Assembly (NCBI GenBank): GCA_963830775.1
Contig: CAWHNT010000050.1
Coordinates: 1 to 64,000, forward strand
Reading direction: 5' to 3'
From: CAWHNT01 sp963830775
Lineage (GTDB): Bacteria; Pseudomonadota; Alphaproteobacteria; Geminicoccales; Geminicoccaceae
Length of the DNA: 64,000 nt
The notes beneath the pieces were generated by a model. It saw only the letters and a program-made list of their open reading frames with translations, was not told where the DNA came from and did not search any database. The translations under genes and the position numbers were made by a program. The stretch's first letter is position 1; each line of letters begins with the position of its first letter. Of this stretch, positions 8,128-17,957 are shown piece after piece.

Positions 8128-9318
8128 ATGCACCCCGACCGTCTCGACCAGCTAGCCGAGTTCCCGTTCCGTCGCCTGGCAGCCCTCCTGGAGGGAATCG
8201 CACCCGGCGCGGAGCCTACGGCCGACCTCGCCCTGGGCGAGCCCAAGCATGCGCCGCCGGCGATGCTGGCGGAGACCGTGGCCGCCAACGCACATCTATG
8301 GAACCGCTACCCGCCGCCGCTCGGCACGCCCGCCTTCCGCGAGACCGTGGCGGGCTGGCTCGAGCGCCGGTTCGGCATGCAAGCAGGAGCGGTGAGTCCC
8401 GCCCGCCACATCGTACCGTTGGCGGGGACGAAAGAGGGCCTCTACATGCTGGCCGCGGCCACCGTGCCCGAGACGGTGCGGGGTGGTCGGCCGGTCGTGC
8501 TGATGCCGAGCCCGGTCTACGCCGTCTATTACGGTGCCGCCGTCATGGCCGGTGCCGAGCCCGTGCTTCTCCACGCCACGGCCGAGACCGGCTTCCTGCC
8601 CGACTTCGATTCGGTCCCGCCGGCGCTCCTGGAGCGCACGGCGCTGGCCTATCTCTGCACGCCCGCCAATCCACAAGGGTCCGTCGCGGACGAGGCCTAT
8701 CTCGGCCGCGCCATCGCCCTCGCCCGTAAGCACGGCTTCGTGCTCGCCGTCGACGAGTGCTACTCGGAGATCTACGACCGCTCGCCCCCGCCGGGCTCGC
8801 TCGCCGTGGCCCTTGCCGCTGGCGGCGACTTCGCCCAGGTTCTGGCCTTCCACTCGCTCTCGAAACGCTCCAGTGCCGCGGGCCTGCGCTCGGGCTTCGT
8901 GGCCGGCGATCCGGCCGTGCTCGCCCGCCTTGCCCGGCTCCGGGGCTATGCGGCGGCGGTGCAACCCATGCCGTTGATGGCGGCCGCCACCGAGCTCTGG
9001 CGCGACGAGACGCATGTGGAGGAGAACCGGGCGCGCTATCGTGCGAAGATCGACGTGGCCGAGCGGGCGCTCGGCGGCAGGCTTGGGTTCTACCGACCGG
9101 AGGGTGGCTTTTTCCTGTGGCTGAAGGTGGGCGACGGCGAGAGCGCAACGCTGCGCTTGTGGCGGGAAGCGGGGATCCGGGTGCTGCCGGGCGGTTACCT
9201 GAGCGCCGGCAGCGGAAACGCGAACCCGGGCAACCCCTTCATCAGGGTGGCACTGCTCGACGAGCCGCATCAGCTGGAGCCGGTGCTGCACCGGCTGGCC
9301 GACACCCTGGCTCCCTGA
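8128..9318 (+). CDS. Aminotransferase class I/II, PLP-dependent (DapC-like)
   Basis: A fold-type I aminotransferase of 396 residues. LALGEPKHAPP lies in the N-terminal arm, RYPPPLGTPAFRETVAGWL is typical of the class, the Asn of CTPANPQG contacts PLP, DECYSEIY carries the Asp that pairs with the pyridine nitrogen, and the Schiff-base Lys is in HSLSKRSSAAGLRSGF at about residue 248. The carboxylate-binding Arg is near the C-terminus in PFIRVAL. The family includes N-succinyl-diaminopimelate aminotransferase, and genes of this type commonly stand before ftsK in alphaproteobacteria, but substrate specificity is not proven by sequence. The stop is 23 bp before ftsK, so co-transcription is likely. 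Confidence 0.85.
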   Translation: MHPDRLDQLAEFPFRRLAALLEGIAPGAEPTADLALGEPKHAPPAMLAETVAANAHLWNRYPPPLGTPAFRETVAGWLERRFGMQAGAVSPARHIVPLAGTKEGLYMLAAATVPETVRGGRPVVLMPSPVYAVYYGAAVMAGAEPVLLHATAETGFLPDFDSVPPALLERTALAYLCTPANPQGSVADEAYLGRAIALARKHGFVLAVDECYSEIYDRSPPPGSLAVALAAGGDFAQVLAFHSLSKRSSAAGLRSGFVAGDPAVLARLARLRGYAAAVQPMPLMAAATELWRDETHVEENRARYRAKIDVAERALGGRLGFYRPEGGFFLWLKVGDGESATLRLWREAGIRVLPGGYLSAGSGNANPGNPFIRVALLDEPHQLEPVLHRLADTLAP

Positions 9319-9341
9319 GCCGCGGCCGGGCGGAGAAACCC

Positions 9342-11898
9342 ATGGCAGCTTCAAGCACCGCCAACGGCTGGGCCGGGGCCGAGAGCAGCACCCGGATGCA
9401 GGGCCAGGGCCAGCGGTTCGTGGGCGTGGCCCTCCTGGCCCTGGCGGCAGTCCTGGCCGCGGCCCTGATCGGCTACGATTCGCGGGACCCCTCGCTCAAC
9501 CACGCCAGCACCGCGCCGATCGCCAACCCGCTGGGGGTCCTGGGCGCCAGCACGGCCGACCTGCTCTACCAGTTCTTCGGCATCGCCGCCTGGCTGCTGC
9601 CGGCCGCGTTCGGTGCCTGGGGCCTGCGCCTCGTCGCCAGGCGCTCCCTCCCTTGGCCCTGGCTGCCCGTCCTGGCCCTGCCACTCGCATTGCTGGCGCT
9701 GGCGGGCTTCCTCGGCAGCCTGCCCAAGCCCACGGCCTGGCCGATCCACACCGGCCTCGGCGGCCTTGTCGGCTTCATGCTCTGGGACAAGATCGAGCTC
9801 CTGATCGGCAGCGTCCTCTACGTCGTCCTGGCGCTGGGGCTCGCCGGTGCCCTCTGCCTCGTCGCCATGGGTGCCCGCTGGCATGAGAGTGCCTGGGTCG
9901 TCGGCCGCGTCCTCGCCGGCTCCCTCTGGGCCGGCCGCCATGTCGGGCGTGCCGCCGCCTGGTCCGGCTCGGCCGTGGCCGAACGGTACCGCGCCAGCCG
10001 CAGCCACGAGGGCGAGGCGCCAGCGCCCACCTTGAGCGAGCGGCTGGGCGGACTGCCCGGTGCCGGTCTCTTGAGCCGTCTGCGCGGTTTCGGCACGAAC
10101 GAACCCGACCTGGAGCCCGAGCCGCTCGATCCCACGCCGGCGACCCGACCTGCCGCGCGTTCGCATGCGTCGCCCCGGCCCCAGCCGGGCCATGCTTGAC
10201 GACGAGCCGGCGCCGCTACCGCCGCCCGTGGCACCTCGCCCGCAGCCCGTCCCGGCCGTGGCCGCGAACGCGCACCCGGTACGGCCGCCGCAAGCGCAGC
10301 AGGAGGAGCTCGACCTGGTAGCCGCCGACGATTTCCACGACGGTACCTACGAGCTGCCGAGCCTCGACCTCCTGGCCCCCGTCCGCCACGTGGCGCAGCC
10401 CACGCTCACCAAGGAGATGCTGCACGAGATCTCGCGCCAGCTGGAGACGGTGCTCGACGATTTCGGCGTCCGCGGCCAGATCACGGACGCCAAGCCGGGC
10501 CCCGTCGTCACCCTCTACGAGCTGGAGCCCGCCCCAGGCACCCGCGCTGCCCGCGTGATCAGCCTCGCCGACGACATCGCGCGCAGCCTGTGTGCCCTCT
10601 CCGTCCGCGTCGCCGTCGTCCCCGGCCGCAACGTGATCGGCATCGAGCTGCCGAACGACCGCCGCGCCACCGTCTATCTGCGCGAGCTCCTGGAATCCGC
10701 CGTCTTCACCAGCAGCGGCGCCCGCCTGCCTCTGGCCCTGGGCAAGGACATCAGCGGCACCTCCATCGTCGTCGACCTCGCCCGCATGCCGCATCTGCTC
10801 ATCGCCGGCACCACCGGCTCGGGCAAGTCGGTCGCCATCAACGCCATGATCCTCTCGCTCCTCTACCGGCTGCGGCCGGACGAGCTCAGGGTGATCATGA
10901 TCGACCCCAAGGTGATCGAGCTCTCGGTCTACGAGGACATCCCGCACCTCCTGGCCCCGGTCGTCACCGAGCCGCACAAGGCCGTCGTCGCCCTCAAGTG
11001 GGTCGTGCGGCAGATGGACGAGCGCTACCGGCTCATGTCGCACCTGGGCGTGCGCGACATCTTCGCCTTCAACCGCCGCATCGCCCACGCGCGCGCCACC
11101 GGCGAGGAGCTGAAGCGCCGCGTGCGCACCGGCTTCGAGCCCGGCACTGGTGTCCCCATCTTCGAGGACCAGCCGATCGAGAGCCGGCCTTTGCCGCTGA
11201 TCGTCGTCATCGTCGACGAGGTGGCGGACCTCATGCTCACCGCCGGCAAGGAGATCGAGAACGCGATCCAGCGCCTCTCGCAAAAAGCCCGCGCCGCCGG
11301 CATCCACCTGATCGTGGCGACGCAGCGCCCCTCGGTCGACGTGCTGACCGGTGTGATCAAGGCCAACCTGCCGTCCCGGATCAGCTTCCGCGTCAGCTCC
11401 AAGATCGACAGCCGCACCATCCTGGGCGAGCCGGGTGCCGAGCAGCTCCTGGGCCAGGGCGACATGCTGCATCTGATGCCGGGCGACCGGATCAGCCGCA
11501 TCCACGGGCCCCTGGTCACCGACGCCGAGGTCGAGCGCGCCGTCCGCCACCTGAAGGCGCAAGGCGAGCCCGACTATGACGATGACGTCACCAGCGAGGG
11601 AGCCGAGGACGGCGGCTCGGACGGTGGCGGCAGCGGCGGCGGTGGAAGTGGCCTGCTCGACGGCCCGGGCGGCGGCGACGCGCTCTACCAGCAGGCGGTC
11701 CAGGTCGTGCTCAAGGACGGCAAGGCCTCGACCAGCTATCTCCAGCGCAAGCTCGCGATCGGCTACAACAGCGCCGCCAAGCTGATCGAGCGGATGGAGA
11801 ACGAGGGCCTGATCAGCCACGCCGACCATGTCGGCCGCCGCCAGGTGCTGATGGGCCGCGGCGGCATCGACGGCACCGAGCCGACCGAGCGCTATTAG
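9342..11898 (+). CDS. ftsK: DNA translocase FtsK (apparent frameshift in the linker)
   Basis: The start ATG follows a CGGAGAAA ribosome site. The N-terminal part has four membrane helices (about residues 25-190) that anchor the protein at the division septum. A proline-rich linker follows. The C-terminal motor shows Walker A GTTGSGKS, Walker B LIVVIVDEVADLM, the ATQRPSVDVLTG motif and, after a Gly-Ser-rich stretch, the winged-helix gamma domain (ALYQQAVQVVLKDGKASTSY) that reads KOPS sites. The protein pumps DNA toward dif for chromosome dimer resolution. The membrane part ends at 10199 in one frame, and the motor continues in another from about 10165. The break lies within a CCCGGCCCCAGCCGGG run and is probably an indel in the data, because everything on both sides is intact. 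Confidence 0.9.
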
Positions 11899-11974
11899 GT
11901 AGGGAACGGCGGCACTGCGCTTGCGCTGCGATGCGGGGCCGCACGTGTCGCCCGGGTTCAGGAACGGATCACCG

Positions 11975-12611
11975 ATGACCAAGCTCACGCGGCGCGGCGT
12001 CTCCGCGCTGCTCGCGGCCACCGCCCTCACCCCCGGCCTCGCCCGTGCTGCCCTGGCACCCGAGGCCCAGGCGCTCATCGGCCGGATCGAGGCCTACCTG
12101 AACTCGATCACCACCCTAAAGTCCCGCTTCTCGCAGGTGAACCCGAACGGCACCGCATCGGCCGGGACGGTCTATGTCGACCGCAGCCGTCACGGCATGC
12201 TGTTCGACTACGACCCTCCCTCCAAGATCACCCTGATCGCCCCCGGCGACTGGCGGCTGATCTTCATGGACGGCAGCATCGAGCAGGTGAACGTCCTGCC
12301 GGTGAACGAGACCCCGCTGGGCTTCCTCCTCGCCGACCAGGTTCGGATCGGCGGCGACCTCATGGTCACCGACCTCGCCCGCGAGCGCGGCGAGATCCTG
12401 CTCACCGTCACCCGAGCCGGCGCCGAGGACCAGGGCCACGTCCTCCTGGCCTTCATCGAGCGCCCGATCGAGCTCCGCCGCTGGGCCGTCACCGACCCGC
12501 AAGGGCCTCACCACGGTCGTGATCCTCGAGGACCTCCAGCTCAACCAGCCCCTGGAATCCAGCCTCTTCACCTTCAAGGACCCGAAGATCTTCGGCTGGC
12601 CCAGCCAGTAA
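11975..12611 (+). CDS. lolA: Outer-membrane lipoprotein carrier protein LolA (apparent frameshift)
   Basis: Begins MTKLTRRGVSALLAATALTP with a signal peptide cleaved near ARA, followed by a helical segment (ALIGRIEAYLNSITTLKSRF) and the hydrophobic half-barrel typical of LolA. Conserved pieces are GTVYVDRSRHGMLFDYDPPS and VNETPLGFLL. LolA carries lipoproteins across the periplasm from LolCDE to LolB. The first frame fails at about 12501-12506 (CGCAAGGGCC has one base too many). The correct C-terminus, LTTVVILEDLQLNQPLESS to FGWPSQ, lies in the next frame and stops at 12611. Position directly after ftsK is the usual alphaproteobacterial arrangement. It ends 4 bp from the convergent MFS gene. 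Confidence 0.85.
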
Positions 12612-12615
12612 GGGG

Positions 12616-13809
12616 TCAGGCGCGCCTCGGAAGGGCCATCACGGGCCAGCGCCACAAGGCCAGTGCCGTGGCAAGGAGCCCGGTGGTGCCCAGGAGAGCG
12701 ATGCCCCCGCTGCCCCCCAGCGGGCCGCCCAGGGCACCCGCCAGGAGGAAGCCGAAGGGAGCCGAGCCGATCGACACCATGATCACGCCGGCCACCCGGA
12801 TCCGCATCGCGGCCGGGACGATGGCCAGCGGGAGGGTCGCCTGCATCACGCTGAAGCCGGACATGCCGAAGCCGGCCACGAGGAGGATCACGAAGGCGGC
12901 CTCGGCGGTCGGCGCTGCGGCCAGTGCCAGCACGCCCGCGAAGAAGATGAGGCAGCCGAGGCCGAAGATCGGTGCGAACCAGCGGGGCCGTGACCAGCGC
13001 AGGAGCAGGATGGTGGCGATCACGGCACCCACGCCCTCACCGGCGGCAAGGACGCCAGTGCCGAACGGGCCGAGGTCGAGCCGCTCGACGGCGAGCACCG
13101 GCAGGAGCCCCAGATAGGGCAGGCCGAACAGGTTGAAGACCACCGTGAGCACGGCGATCGCCAGCAGCTGGGGCTCGGCGCGGACGGCCCGGAAACCCTC
13201 GGCCAGCGCGGCGCCCAGGCGCTGGCGCGCTATCGGCAGGGTGCCGGGTGCTGCAGGCACGTTGAGCAGCAGCAGGGCACCGCTTGTGTAGAGGATCGCA
13301 CCCAGCAGCAGCACGCCTGGCATGCCGGCCGTGGCGACGAGGAGACCGCCCAGGGCGGGGCCCGCAACCCGCGTCAGGTGCGTGGTGACCATCTCCAGGC
13401 CCATGCTGACCGCCATCCGGTCGGTCCCGCCGGCTTCTGCCAGGAAGGTGCGGCGGACGGGGATCTCGAAGCACCAGAAGACCCCGCCGGCCAGGGCCAG
13501 GGCCAGGACATAGCCGAGCCCGAGCAGGTCCAGAACAGCGGCCAGCGCCGCCAGGGCCTGGATCGCCGCCATCAGCAGATAGGCCGTGACCAGGAGCCGG
13601 CGCCGGTCGAAGCGCTCGGCCAGCACGCCCGCCGGTGCCCCCAGGAGGAGGAGCGGCAGGAAGCGGGCGAAGCTCATCAGTGCCACGACCAGGGGCGAGC
13701 CGGTGAGCGCCAGCGCGTGCAGGCCGAAGGCCAGGATCTCCAGCCAGCGCATCACGCCGGCCCCGACCCCGGCGAGCCACAAATGCCGCACTGCCGGCAC
13801 CGCAAGCAC
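12616..13809 (-). CDS. MFS transporter (enterobactin-exporter/MFS_3-like)
   Basis: A 397-residue membrane protein with about twelve helices. It shows the loop motif GVLAERFDRRRLL after helix 2 and FEIPVRRTFLAEAGG in the central region, as in the MFS_3 group related to EntS. The GTG at 13809 is the first start codon before helix 1 in this frame; no strong ribosome site is visible, and an upstream non-standard start cannot be excluded. The transported compound is unknown. It runs convergent to lolA with 4 bp between the stops. Confidence 0.82.
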   Translation of the reverse strand: MLAVPAVRHLWLAGVGAGVMRWLEILAFGLHALALTGSPLVVALMSFARFLPLLLLGAPAGVLAERFDRRRLLVTAYLLMAAIQALAALAAVLDLLGLGYVLALALAGGVFWCFEIPVRRTFLAEAGGTDRMAVSMGLEMVTTHLTRVAGPALGGLLVATAGMPGVLLLGAILYTSGALLLLNVPAAPGTLPIARQRLGAALAEGFRAVRAEPQLLAIAVLTVVFNLFGLPYLGLLPVLAVERLDLGPFGTGVLAAGEGVGAVIATILLLRWSRPRWFAPIFGLGCLIFFAGVLALAAAPTAEAAFVILLVAGFGMSGFSVMQATLPLAIVPAAMRIRVAGVIMVSIGSAPFGFLLAGALGGPLGGSGGIALLGTTGLLATALALWRWPVMALPRRA

Positions 13810-13872
13810 GGAGAGGCGGCCCGAAGCTGCCGTAATGATCGTGTTCCCTTAGGCCCTTGGCCCCAGGGACTA

Positions 13873-13903
13873 GCCGCCCGGCGTCAGCGAGGCAACGGGC
13901 GGC
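13873..13903 (-). terminator. Stem-loop downstream of the Ala-rich protein gene
   Basis: A perfect 8-bp inverted repeat GCCGCCCG / CGGGCGGC encloses a 15-nt loop and lies 8 bp beyond the stop of the - strand gene ending at 13911. No T-run follows it, so it could be a transcript-stabilising hairpin or a weak terminator. Confidence 0.3.
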
Positions 13904-13910
13904 GCCTCCG

Positions 13911-14606
13911 TCAGGCCGGTGCGCGCGACCAGGACTCGAGCTTGGCCACCAGCGCATCCAGGGCCCCATCCAGCTCGGGCCCCGTCCCCTCGATCGCCTT
14001 GATCCGCTCCGCCGTCTCACGGACCGACGGCAGCGTCTCGGCAACAAGGTTGGCGAAGCCGCGCCGGGCCTCGCCGGGCAGCGCCTCGAGCCTCGCCTGG
14101 AGCCCTTCAAGCGTCAGGTTGACGTCTTTGAGCGTCGGCAGCTGGGCCTCGGCCGAGGCGGCGTCGGTGACGCCCACCAGGGCCGCCCGGGCCCGGCCCG
14201 CCGCCTCGCGCATCTGGTTGCCGAGATCGACACCGTCCACGACCATGGAGCGCGCGTCGGTAGCGGCCTCCTGCGTGCTCTGGGCTGCGCTGTTGGCCGT
14301 CTCGCGCACCGTCTGCGCCGCCCCGCTCGCCGCCTGCTGCGCCTGCTGGCCCAGCTGCTCGGCACCCTGGCGGAGCTGCTCGGCACCCTGCCGCACAGCC
14401 TCTCCCGCCTGCTCGGCCGCGGGTCCAAGCGCCTGGCCTGCCGCGGTCAGGGCCTCGCGTGCCTTGCTCACCGCCTCGCCCGCGGCCTCCTTGGCCTGCT
14501 GGGTCGCCTGCTCCACCGTCTGTGGCGGCTGCTCCTGCTTGTAGACGTACTGGTAGCCGATGAAGGCGAGCACGCCCAACACGATGATCACGAGGAGAGC
14601 CGGCAT
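13911..14606 (-). CDS. Membrane-anchored Ala/Gln-rich helical protein, function unknown
   Basis: A 231-residue protein. Residues 1-18 form a single N-terminal membrane helix (PALLVIIVLGVLAFIGYQYV) with no lipobox. Residues 28-125 are almost wholly Ala, Gln, Glu, Arg and Lys with an 11-residue-like periodicity (EQAGEAVRQGAEQLRQGAEQ), as in apolipoprotein- or LEA-like amphipathic helices. The C-terminal 100 residues are predicted helical with a different composition (VNLTLEGLQARLEALPGEAR). I recognise no family. The likely topology is inner-membrane anchored with the helical tail in the periplasm. The gene has its own strand run, followed by a hairpin and preceded by a 70-bp gap from the phosphoesterase gene. 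Confidence 0.6.
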   Translation of the reverse strand: MPALLVIIVLGVLAFIGYQYVYKQEQPPQTVEQATQQAKEAAGEAVSKAREALTAAGQALGPAAEQAGEAVRQGAEQLRQGAEQLGQQAQQAASGAAQTVRETANSAAQSTQEAATDARSMVVDGVDLGNQMREAAGRARAALVGVTDAASAEAQLPTLKDVNLTLEGLQARLEALPGEARRGFANLVAETLPSVRETAERIKAIEGTGPELDGALDALVAKLESWSRAPA

Positions 14607-14676
14607 CTGTTCGTCCCTTGCGGATTGCTGGCGCCAGTATAGCCCGACCGCCGCGAGGTCGCGCCAGCAGGCCCGG

Positions 14677-15735
14677 CTATCTGCCGTCGGCGAGCCCCGG
14701 CCGTCGGGGCGGCCGCCCGAGCACGAGGTCGGCGATCACCGGGTTGTGGTCGGAGCCCAGCTGCGGGCCGACCGCGAAGCTGGTCACGCCGATGCCCGGC
14801 CGCAGGAGCACCCGGTCGATCGGGGTTGCCAGAAGGCTCCAGGGCAGCCCGCCGCGCGGGCGCCGCGTCGCCGCGGGCCAGCTGGTGCCGGTGGCGTCGA
14901 CCAGTCCGCTGCGCTCGAGGAACAGGCCGTGCCATGGCGTCCAGGGAGTCTGGTTGAAGTCTCCGGCCACGATCACGGGCAGGGCGGGATCCTCGGCCGC
15001 CACCTGTCTTGCCACCCAGCGCTGGTAGTTGTTGCGCGCCTGCCAGCTGCCGGGGCTCACCGGGCTCGGCGGGTGGACGGCCCAGACCACCAGCGGCCGC
15101 CCATCGACCTCCGTCACCAGGCGGAAGGGGCTGGGCCAGACCGGGTTGCCGTCGGCGTCGGTGGGGGTCTCGGGCGCGAAGGAGCGGATCGGGTAGCGGC
15201 TCATCACCACGATGTCCCACGACCGTCCGCCGGGGAGATCGAGCGTGCTGTAGGGCAGCTGGTCGGCCAGGGCATCGAGCCGGCTCTGCCAGGGTATGCT
15301 GGCCTCGGACAGGATCAGGATGTCGGGCCGCTGCTCGCGCAGCCAGCCGAGTGCCGGCCCGAAGGCCGTGTTCTCGAAGTAGAGATTGAAGGCCACGAGC
15401 CGCAGGGCCGGGCCGGGCTCGCTGGCCACGGGCTTCTGCACCGGCCACATCAGGACCGCGCCGTGCACCAAGGCCGCCACCAGCACCGGCAAGGCCCAGC
15501 GCAGTCGGCGGGCCAGCGCCAGCAGCACGACGAGGACGGCCGCCACCGCCAGGAGCTGCGGCCGGAAGTGGGTCACGAGATCCGGCAGCCAGTGCCAGGT
15601 GCCGAAGAAGGTGGCCAGCGTCAGCGCAAGATAGAGGGTGCTGCCCATCAGCAGGCAGGCGTCCGCAAGGCGGCGCAGCCACCATGAGCCGGGCCGGGCA
15701 GCCTTGCCGGCGGTCGCGGCGAAACCGTCGCTCAT
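14677..15735 (-). CDS. Endonuclease/exonuclease/phosphatase (EEP) family protein with N-terminal membrane helices
   Basis: A 352-residue protein. Three hydrophobic helices span about residues 25-110, followed by an EEP catalytic domain. The metal- and phosphate-binding motifs are visible in order: LVAFNLYFEN (Asn), DILILSEAS (Glu), VVWAVHPPSP (His), VIVAGDFNQTPW (Asp/Asn) and the terminal GSDHNPVIADL (Asp-His). The active domain probably faces the periplasm. Members include membrane-bound phosphodiesterases and sphingomyelinase-like enzymes, so the substrate is open. ATG at 15735 is preferred because the longer in-frame extension adds a Pro/Arg-rich, non-conserved leader. Confidence 0.78.
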   Translation of the reverse strand: MSDGFAATAGKAARPGSWWLRRLADACLLMGSTLYLALTLATFFGTWHWLPDLVTHFRPQLLAVAAVLVVLLALARRLRWALPVLVAALVHGAVLMWPVQKPVASEPGPALRLVAFNLYFENTAFGPALGWLREQRPDILILSEASIPWQSRLDALADQLPYSTLDLPGGRSWDIVVMSRYPIRSFAPETPTDADGNPVWPSPFRLVTEVDGRPLVVWAVHPPSPVSPGSWQARNNYQRWVARQVAAEDPALPVIVAGDFNQTPWTPWHGLFLERSGLVDATGTSWPAATRRPRGGLPWSLLATPIDRVLLRPGIGVTSFAVGPQLGSDHNPVIADLVLGRPPRRPGLADGR

Positions 15736-15822
15736 GCAGGAAAGCCCAGGCGCGCGGTTGCAGGTCCGACCTTCAGTTAAACCCGGCGGCAACGCCCAGC
15801 GCAAGCCTCGCCGCTGCGCCCC

Positions 15823-16605
15823 TCAGGCGAAGGCGACCTCGACCGCACCCAAGGCCTCGACCTCGACCCGAAAGGCGGCCGGCTTCTCCACCCACTGCAC
15901 GGGCGTGATCGAGCCCAGGCTCACGAACGTCCCGGCCGCGAGCCCCAGGCCCAGCTTCGAGCGCCGGTTGGCGAGCCAGGCCAGCGCGTCCATCGGATGG
16001 CCCAGCAGCGCGTCGCTGAGGCCGCTGGCGACCTCCTGGCCGTCGATCAGCGTCCGGGCGCGGAGCGCACCGAGGTCCAGCGCGTTGAAGTCGCGCATGG
16101 GCTCGCCCAGGAGGCTGCCGGCGTTGAACGCATTGTCGGCGAGCAGGGTCTGGGCACCGATGGTGCGGAAGTCCTCGTAGCGGTCGTCGACGATCTCGAT
16201 TGCCGCCATCACGGCCTCGGTCGCGGCGGTCACCTCGTCCCGGCCATAGGCCTGCTCGCGCGGCGGCAGCCCATGCCTGAGGCGGACCGCGATCTCGGTC
16301 TCCACGCCGGGCCGCACGAAGCTGCCGAGCGGCAGCACCGTGCCGCTGGCGTGAACGGTGGAGGCGAAGACCTCGCCGCCGATCGGTTCGGGCACGTTGA
16401 TGTAGGCGCGCATCGGCGCCGTGGTGCCGCCGATCTTGTGCCCGACCCGGGCCCCGAGCCGCTGCTCCAGCGTCCGGTTCGCCTCCTGCTGGGCGGCATA
16501 GCCGTCCTCCAGCGTCTCGAGGCCGGCGAGGCGGCCGAGTCGCCTCCCCGCCAGCCGGTTTTCGGCCACCGCTGCGGCTGCCGCCGCGATCCTGTCCTGT
16601 GCCAT
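15823..16605 (-). CDS. 2-keto-4-pentenoate hydratase-like protein (MhpD family)
   Basis: A 260-residue cytosolic enzyme of the FAH-related hydratase family. Recognisable blocks are HKIGGTTAPMRAYINVPEPI, a metal-site region VETEIAVRL with two Glu, AIEIVDDRYEDF and the C-terminal LGSITPVQWVEKP. Such enzymes hydrate 2-hydroxypenta-2,4-dienoates in aromatic meta-cleavage pathways or decarboxylate related oxo-acids. No ring-cleavage genes are nearby, so its pathway is unknown. It is divergent from the M20 peptidase gene with an 80-bp gap that must hold both promoters. Confidence 0.8.
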   Translation of the reverse strand: MAQDRIAAAAAAVAENRLAGRRLGRLAGLETLEDGYAAQQEANRTLEQRLGARVGHKIGGTTAPMRAYINVPEPIGGEVFASTVHASGTVLPLGSFVRPGVETEIAVRLRHGLPPREQAYGRDEVTAATEAVMAAIEIVDDRYEDFRTIGAQTLLADNAFNAGSLLGEPMRDFNALDLGALRARTLIDGQEVASGLSDALLGHPMDALAWLANRRSKLGLGLAAGTFVSLGSITPVQWVEKPAAFRVEVEALGAVEVAFA

Positions 16606-16684
16606 GCCCGCGTCCCCCTTCTTGCGGTTGAGTTTGACAGCGCGCGAAGCCCGCTTCTAGCCTCCATCGCGTCAGGGAGGGTCC

Positions 16685-17957
16685 ATGCAGGACAGCATGC
16701 TGCGCAGGCTGGACGACCGTCGCGACGAGCTCGTGGCGCTCACCCGCGAGCTCGTCCGCATCCCGACCGTGAACCCGCCGGGCGACGCCTACGTGCCCTG
16801 CGCCGAGCTGATCGGCCAGCGCCTGCGGGCCCGCGGCTTCGAGGTCACCTATCAGCGGGGCGAGGGCAGCCCCGGCGACAGCGACCGCTACCCGCGCCTC
16901 AACGTCATCGCCCGCTTCGAGAGCGGCCGGCCCGGCCCGTGCGTCCACCTGAACGGGCATATCGACGTCGTCGAGGCCGGGCATGGCTGGAGCGTCGATC
17001 CCTGGGCCGGCGAGCTTCGCGACGGCAAGCTCATGGGCCGCGGCACCTGCGACATGAAGGGCGGCCTCGCCGCCGCCATCGTCGCGGCCGAGGCCCTGAT
17101 CGACCACGGCCTCGTCCGCCGGGGTGCAGTCGAAATCTCGGGCACGGTCGACGAGGAGTCGGGCGGCTATGGCGGCGTGGCCTGGCTCGCCGAGCGCGGC
17201 TGGTTCAGCCCGCCCCGCGTCCACCACGTCATCATCCCCGAGCCCCTCAACGTCGACCGGGTCTGCATCGGCCATCGCGGCGTGTGGTGGGCCGAGATCG
17301 AGACCCTGGGCCGGATCGCGCACGGCTCGATGCCGTTCCTCGGCGACTGCGCCGTCCGCCACATGGCAGCCGTGATCGACGCCTTCGAGCGCGAGCTCTG
17401 GCCCAGGCTGGCGGAGCGCCACACCGCCATGCCCGTGGTCCCCGAGCGGCGCGCGCGCCTCGACCTTGAACCTGAACGCCATCCATGGCGGGCAGGCCGA
17501 AGCCTTGGGCCTCCCCAGCCCCTGCGTCCCCGACAGCTGCCGGCTGATGATCGACCGCCGTTTCCTGATCGAGGAGGACCCGGCCGAGGTCAGGCGCGAG
17601 GTGACGGCGATCCTGGATCGGCTGGCAGCCGAACGCGCCGGCTTCAGCTACCGCCTGCGCGAGGTGATGGAGGTGCTGCCGGTGCTGGCCGACCGCACGG
17701 CACCGGTGCCGCGAACCGTTGCCGCGGCGATCCAGGACGTGCTGGGCCGCGAGGCCGAGTTCATCTGCTCGCCCGGCACCTACGACCAGAAGCACATCGC
17801 CCGCATCGGCCACCTGCACGACTGCGTCGCCTACGGCCCCGGCATCCTCGACCTCGCCCACCAGCCGGACGAGTTCGTGCTCGTGGACGATCTCGTGGCC
17901 AGCGCCAAGGTCCTGGCGCTGGCGACCTGGCGCCTGCTCGAAGGCCCGGCACCATGA
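16685..17957 (+). CDS. M20-family amidohydrolase, ArgE/DapE type (apparent frameshift)
   Basis: The product has the zinc-peptidase layout: HLNGHIDVVE with the first metal-binding His and Asp, GRGTCDMKGGLAA with the bridging Asp, and VDEESGGYGG with the general-base Glu. A dimerisation domain follows, then the C-terminal metal His in SPGTYDQKHIARIGHL. It hydrolyses an N-acyl amino acid or a similar amide. The first frame goes wrong inside a GCGCGCGC run at about 17450-17458. The remainder (NLNAIHGGQAEALGLPSP to LLEGPAP) reads on in the next frame to 17957. Its stop overlaps the ATG of the P1 peptidase gene (ATGA), so the genes are coupled. The pathway is unassigned. Confidence 0.82.

Noticed and set aside
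11623..11680. Glycine-serine repeat in ftsK as a tandem-repeat locus
   Set aside because: It is a short flexible linker before the gamma domain, common in alphaproteobacterial FtsK.
9342..11898. Split ftsK read as two genes, a membrane protein and a soluble translocase
   Set aside because: The two parts meet within an indel-prone GC run, and together have the exact FtsK architecture. No independent ribosome site of note serves the second part.
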